From a bacterium (GTDB taxonomy: Bacteria > Margulisbacteria > Marinamargulisbacteria > SXXA01 > JAHFDB01): a DNA stretch of 42,012 nucleotides. The notes under the pieces were generated by a model that did no database searches, was not told the origin of the DNA, and saw only the letters and a list, made by a program, of their open reading frames with translations. Numbering within the stretch: position 1 is the first letter of the stretch; each line of letters begins with the position of its first letter. Location of the stretch: the NCBI GenBank assembly GCA_023249195.1, contig JAHFDB010000007.1, positions 1 to 42,012 of the forward strand. The letters are read 5' to 3'. Of the stretch, positions 17,395-25,062 are shown in pieces. The translations under genes and the position numbers were made by a program.

Positions 17395-18300
17395 CTATTT
17401 AATATAGCCAAGTCTTTTTTGAGCTATTCCGTATTCTATAAATCCATTCACCTTAGTAGCAAGTGTAGCTTGGTAGTATTGAGTCGCCAATTTCTTATCT
17501 CCTATCGCTCGATAAAATTCACCCAAGTAACACATAGTCTCACACAACATCCCTCGTAAATCTTTATCCTTTTGATTTTGAAAAAACGCAATCAAATCCT
17601 CTTCCTTGCTTTGACCCATCAGAAATTTCACCAAAGGCCCCGGCCAACCTTCTAGATCAAGATTTGCTTGTAACAAGCTATCCAGATTCACAGGGTTAAC
17701 TCTATTTAGATAAAGTTGTGATAAAATAATATAAATTGCAGCATAATTTGCGTCCTCTGATTTAGGGGACTCCATAATAATCTTTTTAGAATAAGATAAA
17801 ACATTCTCATAGTCTTCCTGTCTTGCATAATTGATAACAAGTGGAGGGAGCATACGTTCTGTGGCAGTAGGAACTTGCAAAAGCAACTCATGTAAAATTT
17901 TCTGCCCTTTGCGATACTCCCCTAATGCAGTGTACTCAATGCCAATATCTCTTTTAATCTTCGGCAAAGGATTTAAATCAAAGGATTTTTGATAATGATT
18001 GAGTGAAGACGGGTGGTCACCTTCATCTGAGTAATAATGTGCAAGTCGGCTCTCCGCCTTTGCAAGTAATTTTATTATTTCTGATCGTTGTTCAGTATCA
18101 ATAGATAGCTTGTTTTTTTTCTCCAATGTCAAAATTAAGCCTAGCTCTTCCTCAATATTTGAACGACACTCTTCTCGCATATAAACTTGACTATACGTGT
18201 GCTTCAAGGAAAACTGATAGAGTTTAGCTGAACTCAATGAAACTGACAAAACAGATCTGGAAAATATTCCTAAAAAAATAAAAATAATAATTTTTCGCAT
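17395..18300 (-). CDS. Exported TPR protein with NlpI-like C-terminus
   Basis: A 301-residue protein with an N-terminal signal peptide (IIIFIFLGIFSRSVLS) and several TPR-like helical pairs (ESRLAHYYSDEGDHPSSLNHYQ, IEYTALGEYRKGQKIL). The C-terminal block, LEGWPGPLVKFLMGQSKEED followed by ETMCYLGEFYRAIGDKKLATQYYQ and FIEYGIAQKRL, recalls the end of E. coli NlpI, which recruits periplasmic proteases such as Prc to cell-wall hydrolases. Unlike NlpI, no lipobox is obvious. A GGAG site lies 5 nt before the ATG. It is the first gene of a two-gene unit with the secreted protease. The functional link to that protease is inferred from adjacency and family precedent. Confidence 0.65.
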   Translation of the reverse strand: MRKIIIFIFLGIFSRSVLSVSLSSAKLYQFSLKHTYSQVYMREECRSNIEEELGLILTLEKKNKLSIDTEQRSEIIKLLAKAESRLAHYYSDEGDHPSSLNHYQKSFDLNPLPKIKRDIGIEYTALGEYRKGQKILHELLLQVPTATERMLPPLVINYARQEDYENVLSYSKKIIMESPKSEDANYAAIYIILSQLYLNRVNPVNLDSLLQANLDLEGWPGPLVKFLMGQSKEEDLIAFFQNQKDKDLRGMLCETMCYLGEFYRAIGDKKLATQYYQATLATKVNGFIEYGIAQKRLGYIK

Positions 18301-18440
18301 AAGTCTCCGGCTATGTCCTTATTCGCTAAGAAGCGTATAAGCTTCAGTCTTTTTTACAATCTCGTCAAGAGAAAAATTAATTTTAAAAACAAAACAGACA
18401 GAACATTCAAACTGCGCACAAAGCCACCCTCTCTCTCAAA

Positions 18441-20267
18441 TCAATGAAAAAACTGATTGAAAAGCTGTTTCTTTACTGAGTTAACCTGATCATTCGCTTG
18501 ATTTTCGAGTTGTTTTTTCATCGTATCGACCGAGGCCTTAAGTGTGTCTAGCTGCTGTGTTTGTTGGGTAATCCAAGCTTGAGTTTGGGTTTGATAGCCT
18601 TTTAACAGCCCTTCGGCTTCGGCTCTTTTTTGCGAGACTGCGGCATCAATTTGTTTTTGAACTTCGACTTGAGCTTGGGCTATTTTTTGCTGATACGCAT
18701 GGTCAAGCGCGGCTGAAATTTGAGTATCGATATTCGATTGAATCTGGGTATTCAGGCTTCGATAGGGCCCTGTAAGATCAAGCGACACGGACAACGTATG
18801 AACAGACTTCAGAACATCCGACAACACCGAATTCATCGACCATTCCTGAGTCGAGATGCCTTCGGAACTCATTTGAAGCGGAGAAAGTTCAAATTGGGTA
18901 TGACTTTTCAAGATATTCCCCACTAAAGTAGTGCGACTTGTAAATGAAAGTTCACCATGGGTCAATGAAATTTTTTGAGTTTGATTGTTCAGCAAAAGAC
19001 GTGGTTTTAAGGGCATGTGTATAACAGAAATAAGCAGGGTATTTTGCTTCACATCTCCGGCAGGATATTGCTCGAATTGAAATTGAAAAGAGGCTTCACT
19101 ATTCAATAAATGTGTTCCTGAAAGGCGGGCAAGTAAAGGCCGTTGAATGTCTAGGGGTGCTGAACAAATATCTTGAATCCGGCCTTCAATTCTTTCACCT
19201 TGATGGCCTTTCCCACTCACCACAATTTGCTTAATCCAAAATTTGGGTAAGTGATGTGTTTTCTGAAAGGCAATATCCTCGCCAGGGTCTCTTGAAAAAT
19301 GAAAATGAGGAGAAGGCATGGATACTTTTTCCTTGTAATAGAGGGCTAGTTTCACTTTATCCATGAGCGGCAATAAGCGCTTTTGAATCGGTTCCATCAA
19401 GTAGGCTGAGCCAAAGTTAAAATGTGGTTTTTTTAAGGTGAAACTTTTGAGAGTCGTTTGAACATCGGATTGAGCGGCCTTTTGAATACCTGAAACCTGA
19501 GACGTGAGACGTGCAGAATCTTTCTGAAAATCTTGTTGGATATGAGAAACACGGTCTGACAAGGCTTGTGTTTTTTGAAGCATGGTTTGGGTTTGAGTGA
19601 CTAACGTTTGAACTTTACTCAAATCTCGTGGAAAAACGAAGGGCTCAGAGGTCGCTTTCTGCATCTCTTTAAAAGAAGCGCCTAAGGACTGCACCTCTTT
19701 ATCCAAAACATTTCCCTTCAAAAGGCTATTCCACTTCTCTTGAGTGGTTTTAAGGTCTTGAATCGCGGCTGAATAGGCTTTGACAGCCTCTAAATTTTCA
19801 AGCTTTGGGGCTTTAATATCCGGCAAAACCGTAGAAAGCACAGATGTCTGATCCAAAATTTTGGCCTCTAATTCTTCGGTAAGTTTGCTTTTGGGGGTAG
19901 GGGGAATAGGATGAGACAAAGCACCAGAAATACGTCGAGGCGTGTTGAGAGAAATGCCCTGTACATCCAGCGTATCGATCACATATTTTTTCTCAAGCAA
20001 AGCCCTCGTATTTAGAACAAAATTGACGGAATCAATCTGAACCCTATTTCGAAACGGTTCCTTTGGATTAGCCACCTGAATATCTAAAATATGGAGAGAA
20101 AGCGGAAAAAGGCCAACCCCAACATGCCCAATATTGACTTGAGCTTCATTGCCATAGCTTCCGCCCTTTTCGAGGCTCCATTTAATCCACCACGAAGAGG
20201 TTGCCCCTGCTAAGACAAGCAGACCCAAAACAACCAAAAACGGCCCTGCATACTTCCAGCGCAACAT
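18441..20267 (-). CDS. TIGR03545-family envelope protein
   Basis: A 608-residue protein with one N-terminal membrane anchor (GPFLVVLGLLVLAGATSSWW) and a large periplasmic part. An AsmA/DUF748-like start (VNIGHVGVGLFPLSLHILDI) is followed by a coiled-coil stretch (about residues 165-270), a beta-rich middle and a second coiled coil at the C-terminus rich in Gln, Lys and Ala (IDAAVSQKRAEAEGLLKGYQ). Length, order of parts and the adjacent TIGR03546 gene match the uncharacterised TIGR03545 family, which occurs only in bacteria with an outer membrane. It may act in outer-membrane lipid or protein traffic as AsmA-like proteins do, but no function is established. One base separates it from the TIGR03546 gene. 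Confidence 0.75.
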   Translation of the reverse strand: MLRWKYAGPFLVVLGLLVLAGATSSWWIKWSLEKGGSYGNEAQVNIGHVGVGLFPLSLHILDIQVANPKEPFRNRVQIDSVNFVLNTRALLEKKYVIDTLDVQGISLNTPRRISGALSHPIPPTPKSKLTEELEAKILDQTSVLSTVLPDIKAPKLENLEAVKAYSAAIQDLKTTQEKWNSLLKGNVLDKEVQSLGASFKEMQKATSEPFVFPRDLSKVQTLVTQTQTMLQKTQALSDRVSHIQQDFQKDSARLTSQVSGIQKAAQSDVQTTLKSFTLKKPHFNFGSAYLMEPIQKRLLPLMDKVKLALYYKEKVSMPSPHFHFSRDPGEDIAFQKTHHLPKFWIKQIVVSGKGHQGERIEGRIQDICSAPLDIQRPLLARLSGTHLLNSEASFQFQFEQYPAGDVKQNTLLISVIHMPLKPRLLLNNQTQKISLTHGELSFTSRTTLVGNILKSHTQFELSPLQMSSEGISTQEWSMNSVLSDVLKSVHTLSVSLDLTGPYRSLNTQIQSNIDTQISAALDHAYQQKIAQAQVEVQKQIDAAVSQKRAEAEGLLKGYQTQTQAWITQQTQQLDTLKASVDTMKKQLENQANDQVNSVKKQLFNQFFH

Positions 20268-20268
20268 A

Positions 20269-20796
20269 CTAAAATTTTGCTTTCACGTTTAAACACCAAA
20301 CAACCCACTTTGTACCCAAAATCCATCGAATCACACGCCATTGCTCAATTTTGGTTTTCCATTTTAAACGGTATTGCCCCACTGCCCACAAAATCAAAAA
20401 ATAGAGAGGAATCGCCCCTAAAACAGCCAAGACCATACTGCCCATCATCACCGTGTTGTTAAACCGGGTATACGGTATCAGGGGAAGGTTATACAGCACA
20501 CTCCACATGGGCTTTAACCACGCAACCTGAGTTAAAACATAGGTCCCTACCTTGCCCGCAAGAGGGTCTAATCCGAAAGAAAGAAGACTTGTCAGTAAAA
20601 TACCCAAAAGCCCAAACCCCAAGTTCACATTGACCAGATACAACACAGCCATAATGGTAAACGAATAAAAGACATTAAAGGGAACCCACCCCACAAAACT
20701 CCCCAAAGCAAACCCCGCGGCCAACTGACGAGGAGAATCCTTAGAGTGAAGGGCCGAAACAATAGACTGTAATTGGGAAAGAAGCCAAAATATCAT
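20269..20796 (-). CDS. TIGR03546-family (DUF2062-like) membrane protein
   Basis: A 175-residue inner-membrane protein with three to four hydrophobic segments. The N-terminal motif SPRQLAAGFALGSFVGWVPF is characteristic of DUF2062/TIGR03546 proteins. TIGR03546 members are usually encoded directly beside TIGR03545, as here, where this gene comes first on the minus strand. The function is unknown; co-occurrence suggests one envelope complex of a membrane-embedded part and a periplasmic coiled-coil part. It is divergent from the small exported-protein gene at 20911. Confidence 0.78.
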   Translation of the reverse strand: MIFWLLSQLQSIVSALHSKDSPRQLAAGFALGSFVGWVPFNVFYSFTIMAVLYLVNVNLGFGLLGILLTSLLSFGLDPLAGKVGTYVLTQVAWLKPMWSVLYNLPLIPYTRFNNTVMMGSMVLAVLGAIPLYFLILWAVGQYRLKWKTKIEQWRVIRWILGTKWVVWCLNVKAKF

Positions 20797-20839
20797 ACGT
20801 TTAAAAAGGGTAACATAGTCGGGTATTATTTTGAATCAT

Positions 20840-20869
20840 TTGACGAATCAACCCCTCAAAAGGTAGTCT
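20840..20869 (+). promoter_or_regulatory. Possible promoter of the small exported protein gene
   Basis: TTGACG (20840-20845, five of six consensus) is followed 18 nt later by TAGTCT, a poor -10 box. This is the best candidate in the divergent gap between the TIGR03546 gene and the ORF at 20911. Confidence 0.3.
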
Positions 20870-20910
20870 TTCCCATCCATAAACTTTATTTTTCTAACAG
20901 GAGTACAAAC

Positions 20911-21222
20911 ATGAAAAAAACCCTAATTTTAAGTATGAGTTTAGCCCTATTAGGTGTCGCTTCAGCAACCTATGCTATCGACCTATCTGGACTCGGAAAA
21001 CCGGAAATCAAGGCTGCACTAGACGAAGTAAACACTAAAAAAGCAGCCCTTATTCAAGTAGGAAAAGAAGCCAAAACAGAAGCTGCGGCAACAGTAGGGC
21101 TCACTCAAAAAACAGAGTCTCCCGCAAAAAACATAGCCAAAACACCCACCCCAAACAAATCCACTACCAAAACAAAGACAAAGACGCAATCTAAATCTGC
21201 AACAGCAAAGAAAAAAGCTTAA
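20911..21222 (+). CDS. Small exported Lys/Thr/Ala-rich protein, unknown function
   Basis: A 103-residue protein. I use the ATG at 20911 because it follows an AACAGGAG ribosome site by 7 nt and starts a clean Sec signal peptide (MKKTLILSMSLALLGVASATYA). The ORF-track start at 20773 lies in noncoding sequence. The mature part begins with a short helical segment (GLGKPEIKAALDEVNTKKAA) and ends in a low-complexity basic tail (STTKTKTKTQSKSATAKKKA). It has no cysteine, so it is not a bufferin. The tail resembles those of exported polycation or surface-binding proteins. It is the first of four same-strand genes ending in the radical SAM and Lgt-like pair, but I cannot say it belongs to that pathway. 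Confidence 0.65.
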   Translation: MKKTLILSMSLALLGVASATYAIDLSGLGKPEIKAALDEVNTKKAALIQVGKEAKTEAAATVGLTQKTESPAKNIAKTPTPNKSTTKTKTKTQSKSATAKKKA

Positions 21223-21244
21223 GCCTTGCTTCAATATATGAACC

Positions 21245-21268
21245 CCATCCTGTATAATTGCAGGATGG
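21245..21268 (+). promoter_or_regulatory. Perfect inverted repeat enclosing a TATAAT box and a start codon
   Basis: CCATCCTG and CAGGATGG form perfect 8-nt arms around the 8-nt spacer TATAATTG. The spacer holds a consensus -10 box (21253-21258), and the right arm contains the ATG at 21265. Initiation from this box would produce a leaderless mRNA. On read-through RNA the hairpin would hide the start codon. There is no U-tract, so terminator function is unlikely. Confidence 0.5.
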
Positions 21269-21552
21269 TTGAACCCTTGGAAAATCAAACACCCACCAAG
21301 AAACCACGCAATAGTGTGCTAATCAATTGCCTTATTTTTGGGGCCTATGTCATTGTTTTTGGATCCCGCCTAGATAGACTCAGCGGATCCCTTTTTATTC
21401 ATGCCAGCATTTTAATGATTCTTTCCCTGATTGCGTTTCGTCGGGGTCGTAAAAACAAACAAAAGACGCAAGCCTTGCAGTATATACTCATGGCACTTGG
21501 CCTGCTGATCATCGGGTTTGGAACGTGCACCGTTTTAGCAAGCTCATTTTAA
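21265..21552 (+). CDS. Small membrane protein, unknown function
   Basis: A 95-residue protein if it starts at the ATG at 21265 (MVEPLENQTPTKKPRNS); the ORF-track start is TTG at 21226, and an ATG at 21238 is another option. I prefer 21265 because a TATAAT box ends 6 nt before it and neither upstream start has a ribosome site. There are three hydrophobic stretches: VLINCLIFGAYVIVFGS, LFIHASILMILSLIAF and ILMALGLLIIGFG, separated by a basic loop (RRGRKNKQKTQ). No family is recognised. It lies 4 nt before the radical SAM gene and is probably co-transcribed with it, so a role in the same membrane modification system is possible. Confidence 0.6.
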   Translation: MVEPLENQTPTKKPRNSVLINCLIFGAYVIVFGSRLDRLSGSLFIHASILMILSLIAFRRGRKNKQKTQALQYILMALGLLIIGFGTCTVLASSF

Positions 21553-21556
21553 ACCC

Positions 21557-22951
21557 ATGATAACTGATTCCTCAGAAATAGTACTCAAAAACACGACCAG
21601 TCGTTGCCACGTCTGCCGAAAACTCAAACCCGCACAGGTCATCAAAACAACCCTCAATGGACAGGAACAAATTCTCATGCGGCGCCACTGCGATTGTCAT
21701 GGCACCCACGAGTTTGTTATCGCCTCTGATGCCCGATTTTACTGGCTTGCCAAGGGAAACCCCCTCAATACAGGGTGTGGATGCGGACCGACATGTTCAC
21801 CTGCCGGCGAGGGAAAAGAAGGTTTTTTAGGTGACAACGCCCTCAATGAGGCGAAAAAAGGGACCCTAGAGGCACTATCCACCTGCCTCGCTTTGATTGA
21901 AATTGTAGATTCCTGCAATCTTGCCTGCCCCACCTGCTTTGCAGATTCTCCGGTAGGGGTTCGTGATGCCAAGTTAAAATACCATTCTTTTGATACCCTC
22001 ACCGCTCGTATTCAAGGCGTACTTGACCGAAAAGGGCATATCGACATTCTCCAGTTTTCAGGAGGAGAACCCACCCTTCATCCTGATTTTTTCCGACTAG
22101 TAGCATGGGTGCGGTCAAACCCTGGAATCGATTATCTGTTAATCAATTCTAACGGCATTCGATTTGCAAAAGAGCCTGCATTTCTTGAAGAAATGGGCCG
22201 TTTATATCGCCAATACGATAACATCCAACTTTACCTCCAATACGATGGTCCTCAAGAAGCCGGACAAATAGAACTGCGTGGAACTGATCTGCGCGATATG
22301 CGGCTAGAAGCCATCCAAAATTGCGAACGTATCGGCCTGCCTCTCACATTGGCCATGACAGTCACCGAGGAAACCCTGCCTTATCTTTGGGAAACCGTTC
22401 TTTTCGCTCGAAAATTCAAGCACATCCGCGGCATCGGGTTTCAACCCCTATTTCTATCTGGAAGAACCTCGGTAAAAAGGGCAGGCCCACTGCCTCAACC
22501 CCTCACCACTGCCGATATTTTATTGGGACTCAATAATCAATCTCAAGGAGAACTGTCTCTTGACGACTTCACCCCACTTCCATGTGGCGACCCCAATTGT
22601 GCCACTATCGGATGGCTATTTCGCATGAACGACACCTATTATTCGCCTTCAAAGTTTGGGGTAGATATCGCCGCACTTCAATCAAGTTTACCGGACAGAG
22701 TCCATTACACGATTGAAGACCTTAAAAAATGCGGTTGTGACAACACCCCTCTAGGGGATTTAATGAAATCATTCGAGGCTACAGAATCCAATGCTTTTCG
22801 ATTATTTGTGAAGCCTTTTATGGATGAGCGCACCTGGGATGAAGACCGTATTGATCGGTGCTGCACACATGTGATTCGACCTGATGGACAACTCGATTCC
22901 TTTTGCCGCTATTATTTTGGATCTGTTGCAGAAAATTCAGGATGTTGCTAA
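21557..22951 (+). CDS. COG1964/Tes-like radical SAM enzyme
   Basis: A 464-residue radical SAM protein. The cluster motif is CNLACPTC (Cys120, Cys124, Cys127), followed by LQFSGGEPTLHPDF. The N-terminus has a rubredoxin-like or zinc-ribbon segment (CHVC...HCDCHG) and a further Cys cluster (CGCGPTC). More cysteines lie toward the C-terminus (LPCGDPNCATIG, CGCDN, DRCCTHVIRPDG). This layout matches the COG1964/MJ0619-like family, whose archaeal member Tes joins lipid tails to make tetraethers. Bacterial members have no settled function that I can state. The downstream Lgt-like gene overlaps by 10 nt, so membrane lipid or lipoprotein chemistry is the likely theme; the exact reaction is inference. 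Confidence 0.8.
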   Translation: MITDSSEIVLKNTTSRCHVCRKLKPAQVIKTTLNGQEQILMRRHCDCHGTHEFVIASDARFYWLAKGNPLNTGCGCGPTCSPAGEGKEGFLGDNALNEAKKGTLEALSTCLALIEIVDSCNLACPTCFADSPVGVRDAKLKYHSFDTLTARIQGVLDRKGHIDILQFSGGEPTLHPDFFRLVAWVRSNPGIDYLLINSNGIRFAKEPAFLEEMGRLYRQYDNIQLYLQYDGPQEAGQIELRGTDLRDMRLEAIQNCERIGLPLTLAMTVTEETLPYLWETVLFARKFKHIRGIGFQPLFLSGRTSVKRAGPLPQPLTTADILLGLNNQSQGELSLDDFTPLPCGDPNCATIGWLFRMNDTYYSPSKFGVDIAALQSSLPDRVHYTIEDLKKCGCDNTPLGDLMKSFEATESNAFRLFVKPFMDERTWDEDRIDRCCTHVIRPDGQLDSFCRYYFGSVAENSGCC

Positions 22952-23700
22952 GCCTTCCGTCCATCATACGACTCCCCTTACCTATTCACCACATCACCGA
23001 CATTCTGTCCTTTTATCTGGGCTATCGCTATTACCTTTCTCTAAGAAAACGGTATGGAGACACCCTCCCCGACACCCACAGAAATATCCTTATCATTGGG
23101 GCCGCATTCGGAGCTCTAATCGGATCTAGACTTCTTGCTTCTCTAGAGAATTTACACGCTTTTTTCAACCCACCCTCTTTACTCTATTACTATGCCAACC
23201 AAACCATTATTGGAGGGATCATTGGAGGGATCATTGGGGTAGAAATTACTAAAAAAACAGTCGGAATCAGACCTTCCACAGGAGACCTTTTTGTCTTTCC
23301 TTTAATGCTTGGAATCGCAGTAGGCCGAATAGGCTGTTTTTTAACCGGAATATCCGACGGAACAACGGGAATACCCTCAAAGCTGCCATGGGCTCTGGAT
23401 CAAGGAGACGGAATCATGCGTCATCCCACTTCACTTTATGAGATTCTATTTCTGGGATTTCTAGCAATCGTTTTAAAACAACTTTCTCAAAAAAAAGCCC
23501 TCAAAAATGGGGTTTTATTTCGACTATTTATCATTTTCTATTTTTTATTCAGAACGGGAATCGAGTGTATTAAACCCGTCGAACATGTGCTGTGGCAACT
23601 TTCTGTGACTCAAATAGCCTGCCTCGGAGTTTCCGGATATTATATAACGACTTTATTTAGGGATAAAGCCTTATACACTCCCACCCAGACTCTGTCTTAG
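22942..23700 (+). CDS. Lgt-like (prolipoprotein diacylglyceryl transferase family) membrane protein, divergent active site
   Basis: A 252-residue polytopic protein. I choose the ATG at 22942, overlapping the radical SAM stop by 10 nt, over the TTG at 22903. Lgt landmarks are GRIGCF (Arg129), RHPTSLYE and FRTGIE (Arg204, Glu208). In true Lgt the family motif before GRxGN is HGGLxG, where the His is needed for catalysis. Here the matching stretch reads IIGGIIGG, so the His seems replaced by Ile, and the Asn of GRxGNF is Cys. It is therefore probably not the housekeeping Lgt; it may bind or modify a phosphatidylglycerol-type substrate for the radical SAM partner. Its last 44 nt overlap pdxH on the opposite strand. 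Confidence 0.75.
   Translation: MLLSLPSIIRLPLPIHHITDILSFYLGYRYYLSLRKRYGDTLPDTHRNILIIGAAFGALIGSRLLASLENLHAFFNPPSLLYYYANQTIIGGIIGGIIGVEITKKTVGIRPSTGDLFVFPLMLGIAVGRIGCFLTGISDGTTGIPSKLPWALDQGDGIMRHPTSLYEILFLGFLAIVLKQLSQKKALKNGVLFRLFIIFYFLFRTGIECIKPVEHVLWQLSVTQIACLGVSGYYITTLFRDKALYTPTQTLS
23209..23232 (+). repeat. 12-nt tandem repeat inside the Lgt-like gene
   Basis: ATTGGAGGGATC occurs twice in tandem and is followed by a partial third copy (ATTGGGGTA). It encodes IGGI-IGGI-IGV at the site of the normal HGG motif of Lgt. The 12-nt unit keeps frame on expansion or contraction. Confidence 0.7.
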
Positions 23701-24247
23701 AAAATAAAAATCGGTCGTGGAGCCGATACGGTTGCTCGATCCAAAATTCTATTTTTTGAGGGATCACCCGATAGCCTTGCCAATGAGACGGTCGAGGCAC
23801 CTCTTTTCCCTCATACAACCGCTCTATTTGAGCTGTTTTTTCAATCAAAAAATCTCGACTTTCCAGCAGCTCACTCTGGCTAGACGCAAGGGCACCTATT
23901 TGGCTCATTCTGGGTCGGGTATGAAAATAGACATCCGAATCTTCGTCCGACACGTCTTGGGCAGTCCCCAGAATACGAACCTGTTTCCCCAACGCTTCCC
24001 AGTAAAATACCAAGCTCACTTTTGAACAGTTCTCTAAAGATTTTCCCTTAGTCGATTGCCTGTTCGTAAAAAACACAAATCCCCCCTCAGAAATTCCCTT
24101 CAAAAGCACCATCCGACCCTCAGGAAATCCCTCAAAATTCAGGGTAGACAAACACATCACCGTTGGATATTTAATGTGAGAATTTTGACTTGCTTCTTCA
24201 ATCCAAGCCGCCACTTCCTGAACAGGATCTTGAGTGTCTAGTCTCAT
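23657..24247 (-). CDS. pdxH: Pyridoxamine 5'-phosphate oxidase
   Basis: A 196-residue FMN enzyme that oxidises PNP or PMP to pyridoxal 5'-phosphate. Family motifs are present in order: GRMVLLKG, FFTNRQSTKGK, SQIGALASSQS, HWQGYRVIPQKIEFW and RLHDRF, with a C-terminal RLYP matching the usual RLxP. The ATG is one base after the trmJ stop, with GGAAG upstream, so the two form an operon. The 3' end overlaps the Lgt-like gene by 44 nt on the opposite strand; both C-termini look authentic. Confidence 0.96.
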   Translation of the reverse strand: MRLDTQDPVQEVAAWIEEASQNSHIKYPTVMCLSTLNFEGFPEGRMVLLKGISEGGFVFFTNRQSTKGKSLENCSKVSLVFYWEALGKQVRILGTAQDVSDEDSDVYFHTRPRMSQIGALASSQSELLESRDFLIEKTAQIERLYEGKEVPRPSHWQGYRVIPQKIEFWIEQPYRLHDRFLFSKTESGWECIRLYP

Positions 24248-24248
24248 A

Positions 24249-24965
24249 CTATTTCTTCCTTTCTATAAGTTGGCATAATTTATGAAAAAGCCGAACATCA
24301 CGTTCTTCAAGTTGCGTACGGTTTAATACACGTCGAAAAAGATTCACAAACTCTTCGGGACCTTTTCTCATATCAATTGGCAAAACGGACATCGTTTCTT
24401 CAAGATGTCTAAACAAAAGATCTACCTCCGATGCTTTAGCCAAATTCCACTCATAAATAGGCGCTTTTTCTGCAGAAGCCAAATAGAGTTCATACGCATA
24501 CAACATAACCGCCTGAGACAGATTGAGGGCAGGATGATCCGATTTACTAGGAATACGGGAAATCCATTGGCATTGGGCCAGTTCTTCATTTGTTAAACCA
24601 TTATTTTCGCGACCAAATAAAATAGCCACTTTAAGACCTGCCTGAGCCATACTTGCAAGGGTTATTCCAACCTCTCTTGGAGCTACAATAGGGGGGTGCG
24701 ACCCTCTTTGCCTTTGTGTGGTGCCAATCACAAGATGCATCCCCTCGATAGCCTCCTCTAATGTCGAAACTTTACGAATCGAGCGAATAACATCCTCTGA
24801 GGCCCATCCGAGCTTAAAGGTCTCCTCAACCATGTAGTCTACAGGGTTTACAAGGGTAATATGTGAAATCCCCATATTCTTGCATGCGCGACATATCGAC
24901 CCAATGTTTCCAGGATGGTGGGGTTCTACAACCACAAAAGTAATCGTCTCTAAAGAAATAGCCAT
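24249..24965 (-). CDS. trmJ: SPOUT-family RNA 2'-O-methyltransferase, TrmJ-like
   Basis: About 238 residues from the ATG at 24965 (MAISLETITFVVVEPHHPGN). The ORF-track start at 25061 would run into the bufA promoter region and adds a segment unlike the family. The SPOUT knot motifs are VVVEPHHPGNIGSICRACKNMG, IGTTQRQRG, LFGRENNGLTNEEL and SDHPALNLSQAVMLYAYELY. TrmJ methylates the 2'-OH of nucleotide 32 in several tRNAs using S-adenosylmethionine. The C-terminal extension (MSVLPIDMRKGPEEF...) resembles TrmJ proteins rather than the smaller TrmL. It is first in an operon with pdxH and divergent from the bufferin-like operon. Confidence 0.88.
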   Translation of the reverse strand: MAISLETITFVVVEPHHPGNIGSICRACKNMGISHITLVNPVDYMVEETFKLGWASEDVIRSIRKVSTLEEAIEGMHLVIGTTQRQRGSHPPIVAPREVGITLASMAQAGLKVAILFGRENNGLTNEELAQCQWISRIPSKSDHPALNLSQAVMLYAYELYLASAEKAPIYEWNLAKASEVDLLFRHLEETMSVLPIDMRKGPEEFVNLFRRVLNRTQLEERDVRLFHKLCQLIERKK

Positions 24966-24985
24966 GCTCAGCAATGTAGCATATC

Positions 24986-25014
24986 TTGACAAGCCCTTGT
25001 ACATAGGAAATACT
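24986..25014 (+). promoter_or_regulatory. Sigma70-type promoter of the bufferin-like precursor gene
   Basis: A perfect TTGACA (24986-24991) is followed after 17 nt by AATACT (25009-25014, four of six). It lies between the divergent trmJ start and the precursor ATG at 25063. The leader would be ~42 nt with an AAGGAG ribosome site. Confidence 0.55.
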
Positions 25015-25062
25015 TTTAGAAAGTTCACCATTATTTTTTTAGTAAAAGGAGTTTTTTTCAAA

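Noticed and set aside
24966-25061. Extended N-terminus of TrmJ in the ORF track
   Set aside because: The extra 32 residues are unlike the family and would overlap the divergent bufferin promoter; the ATG at 24965 gives the normal start.
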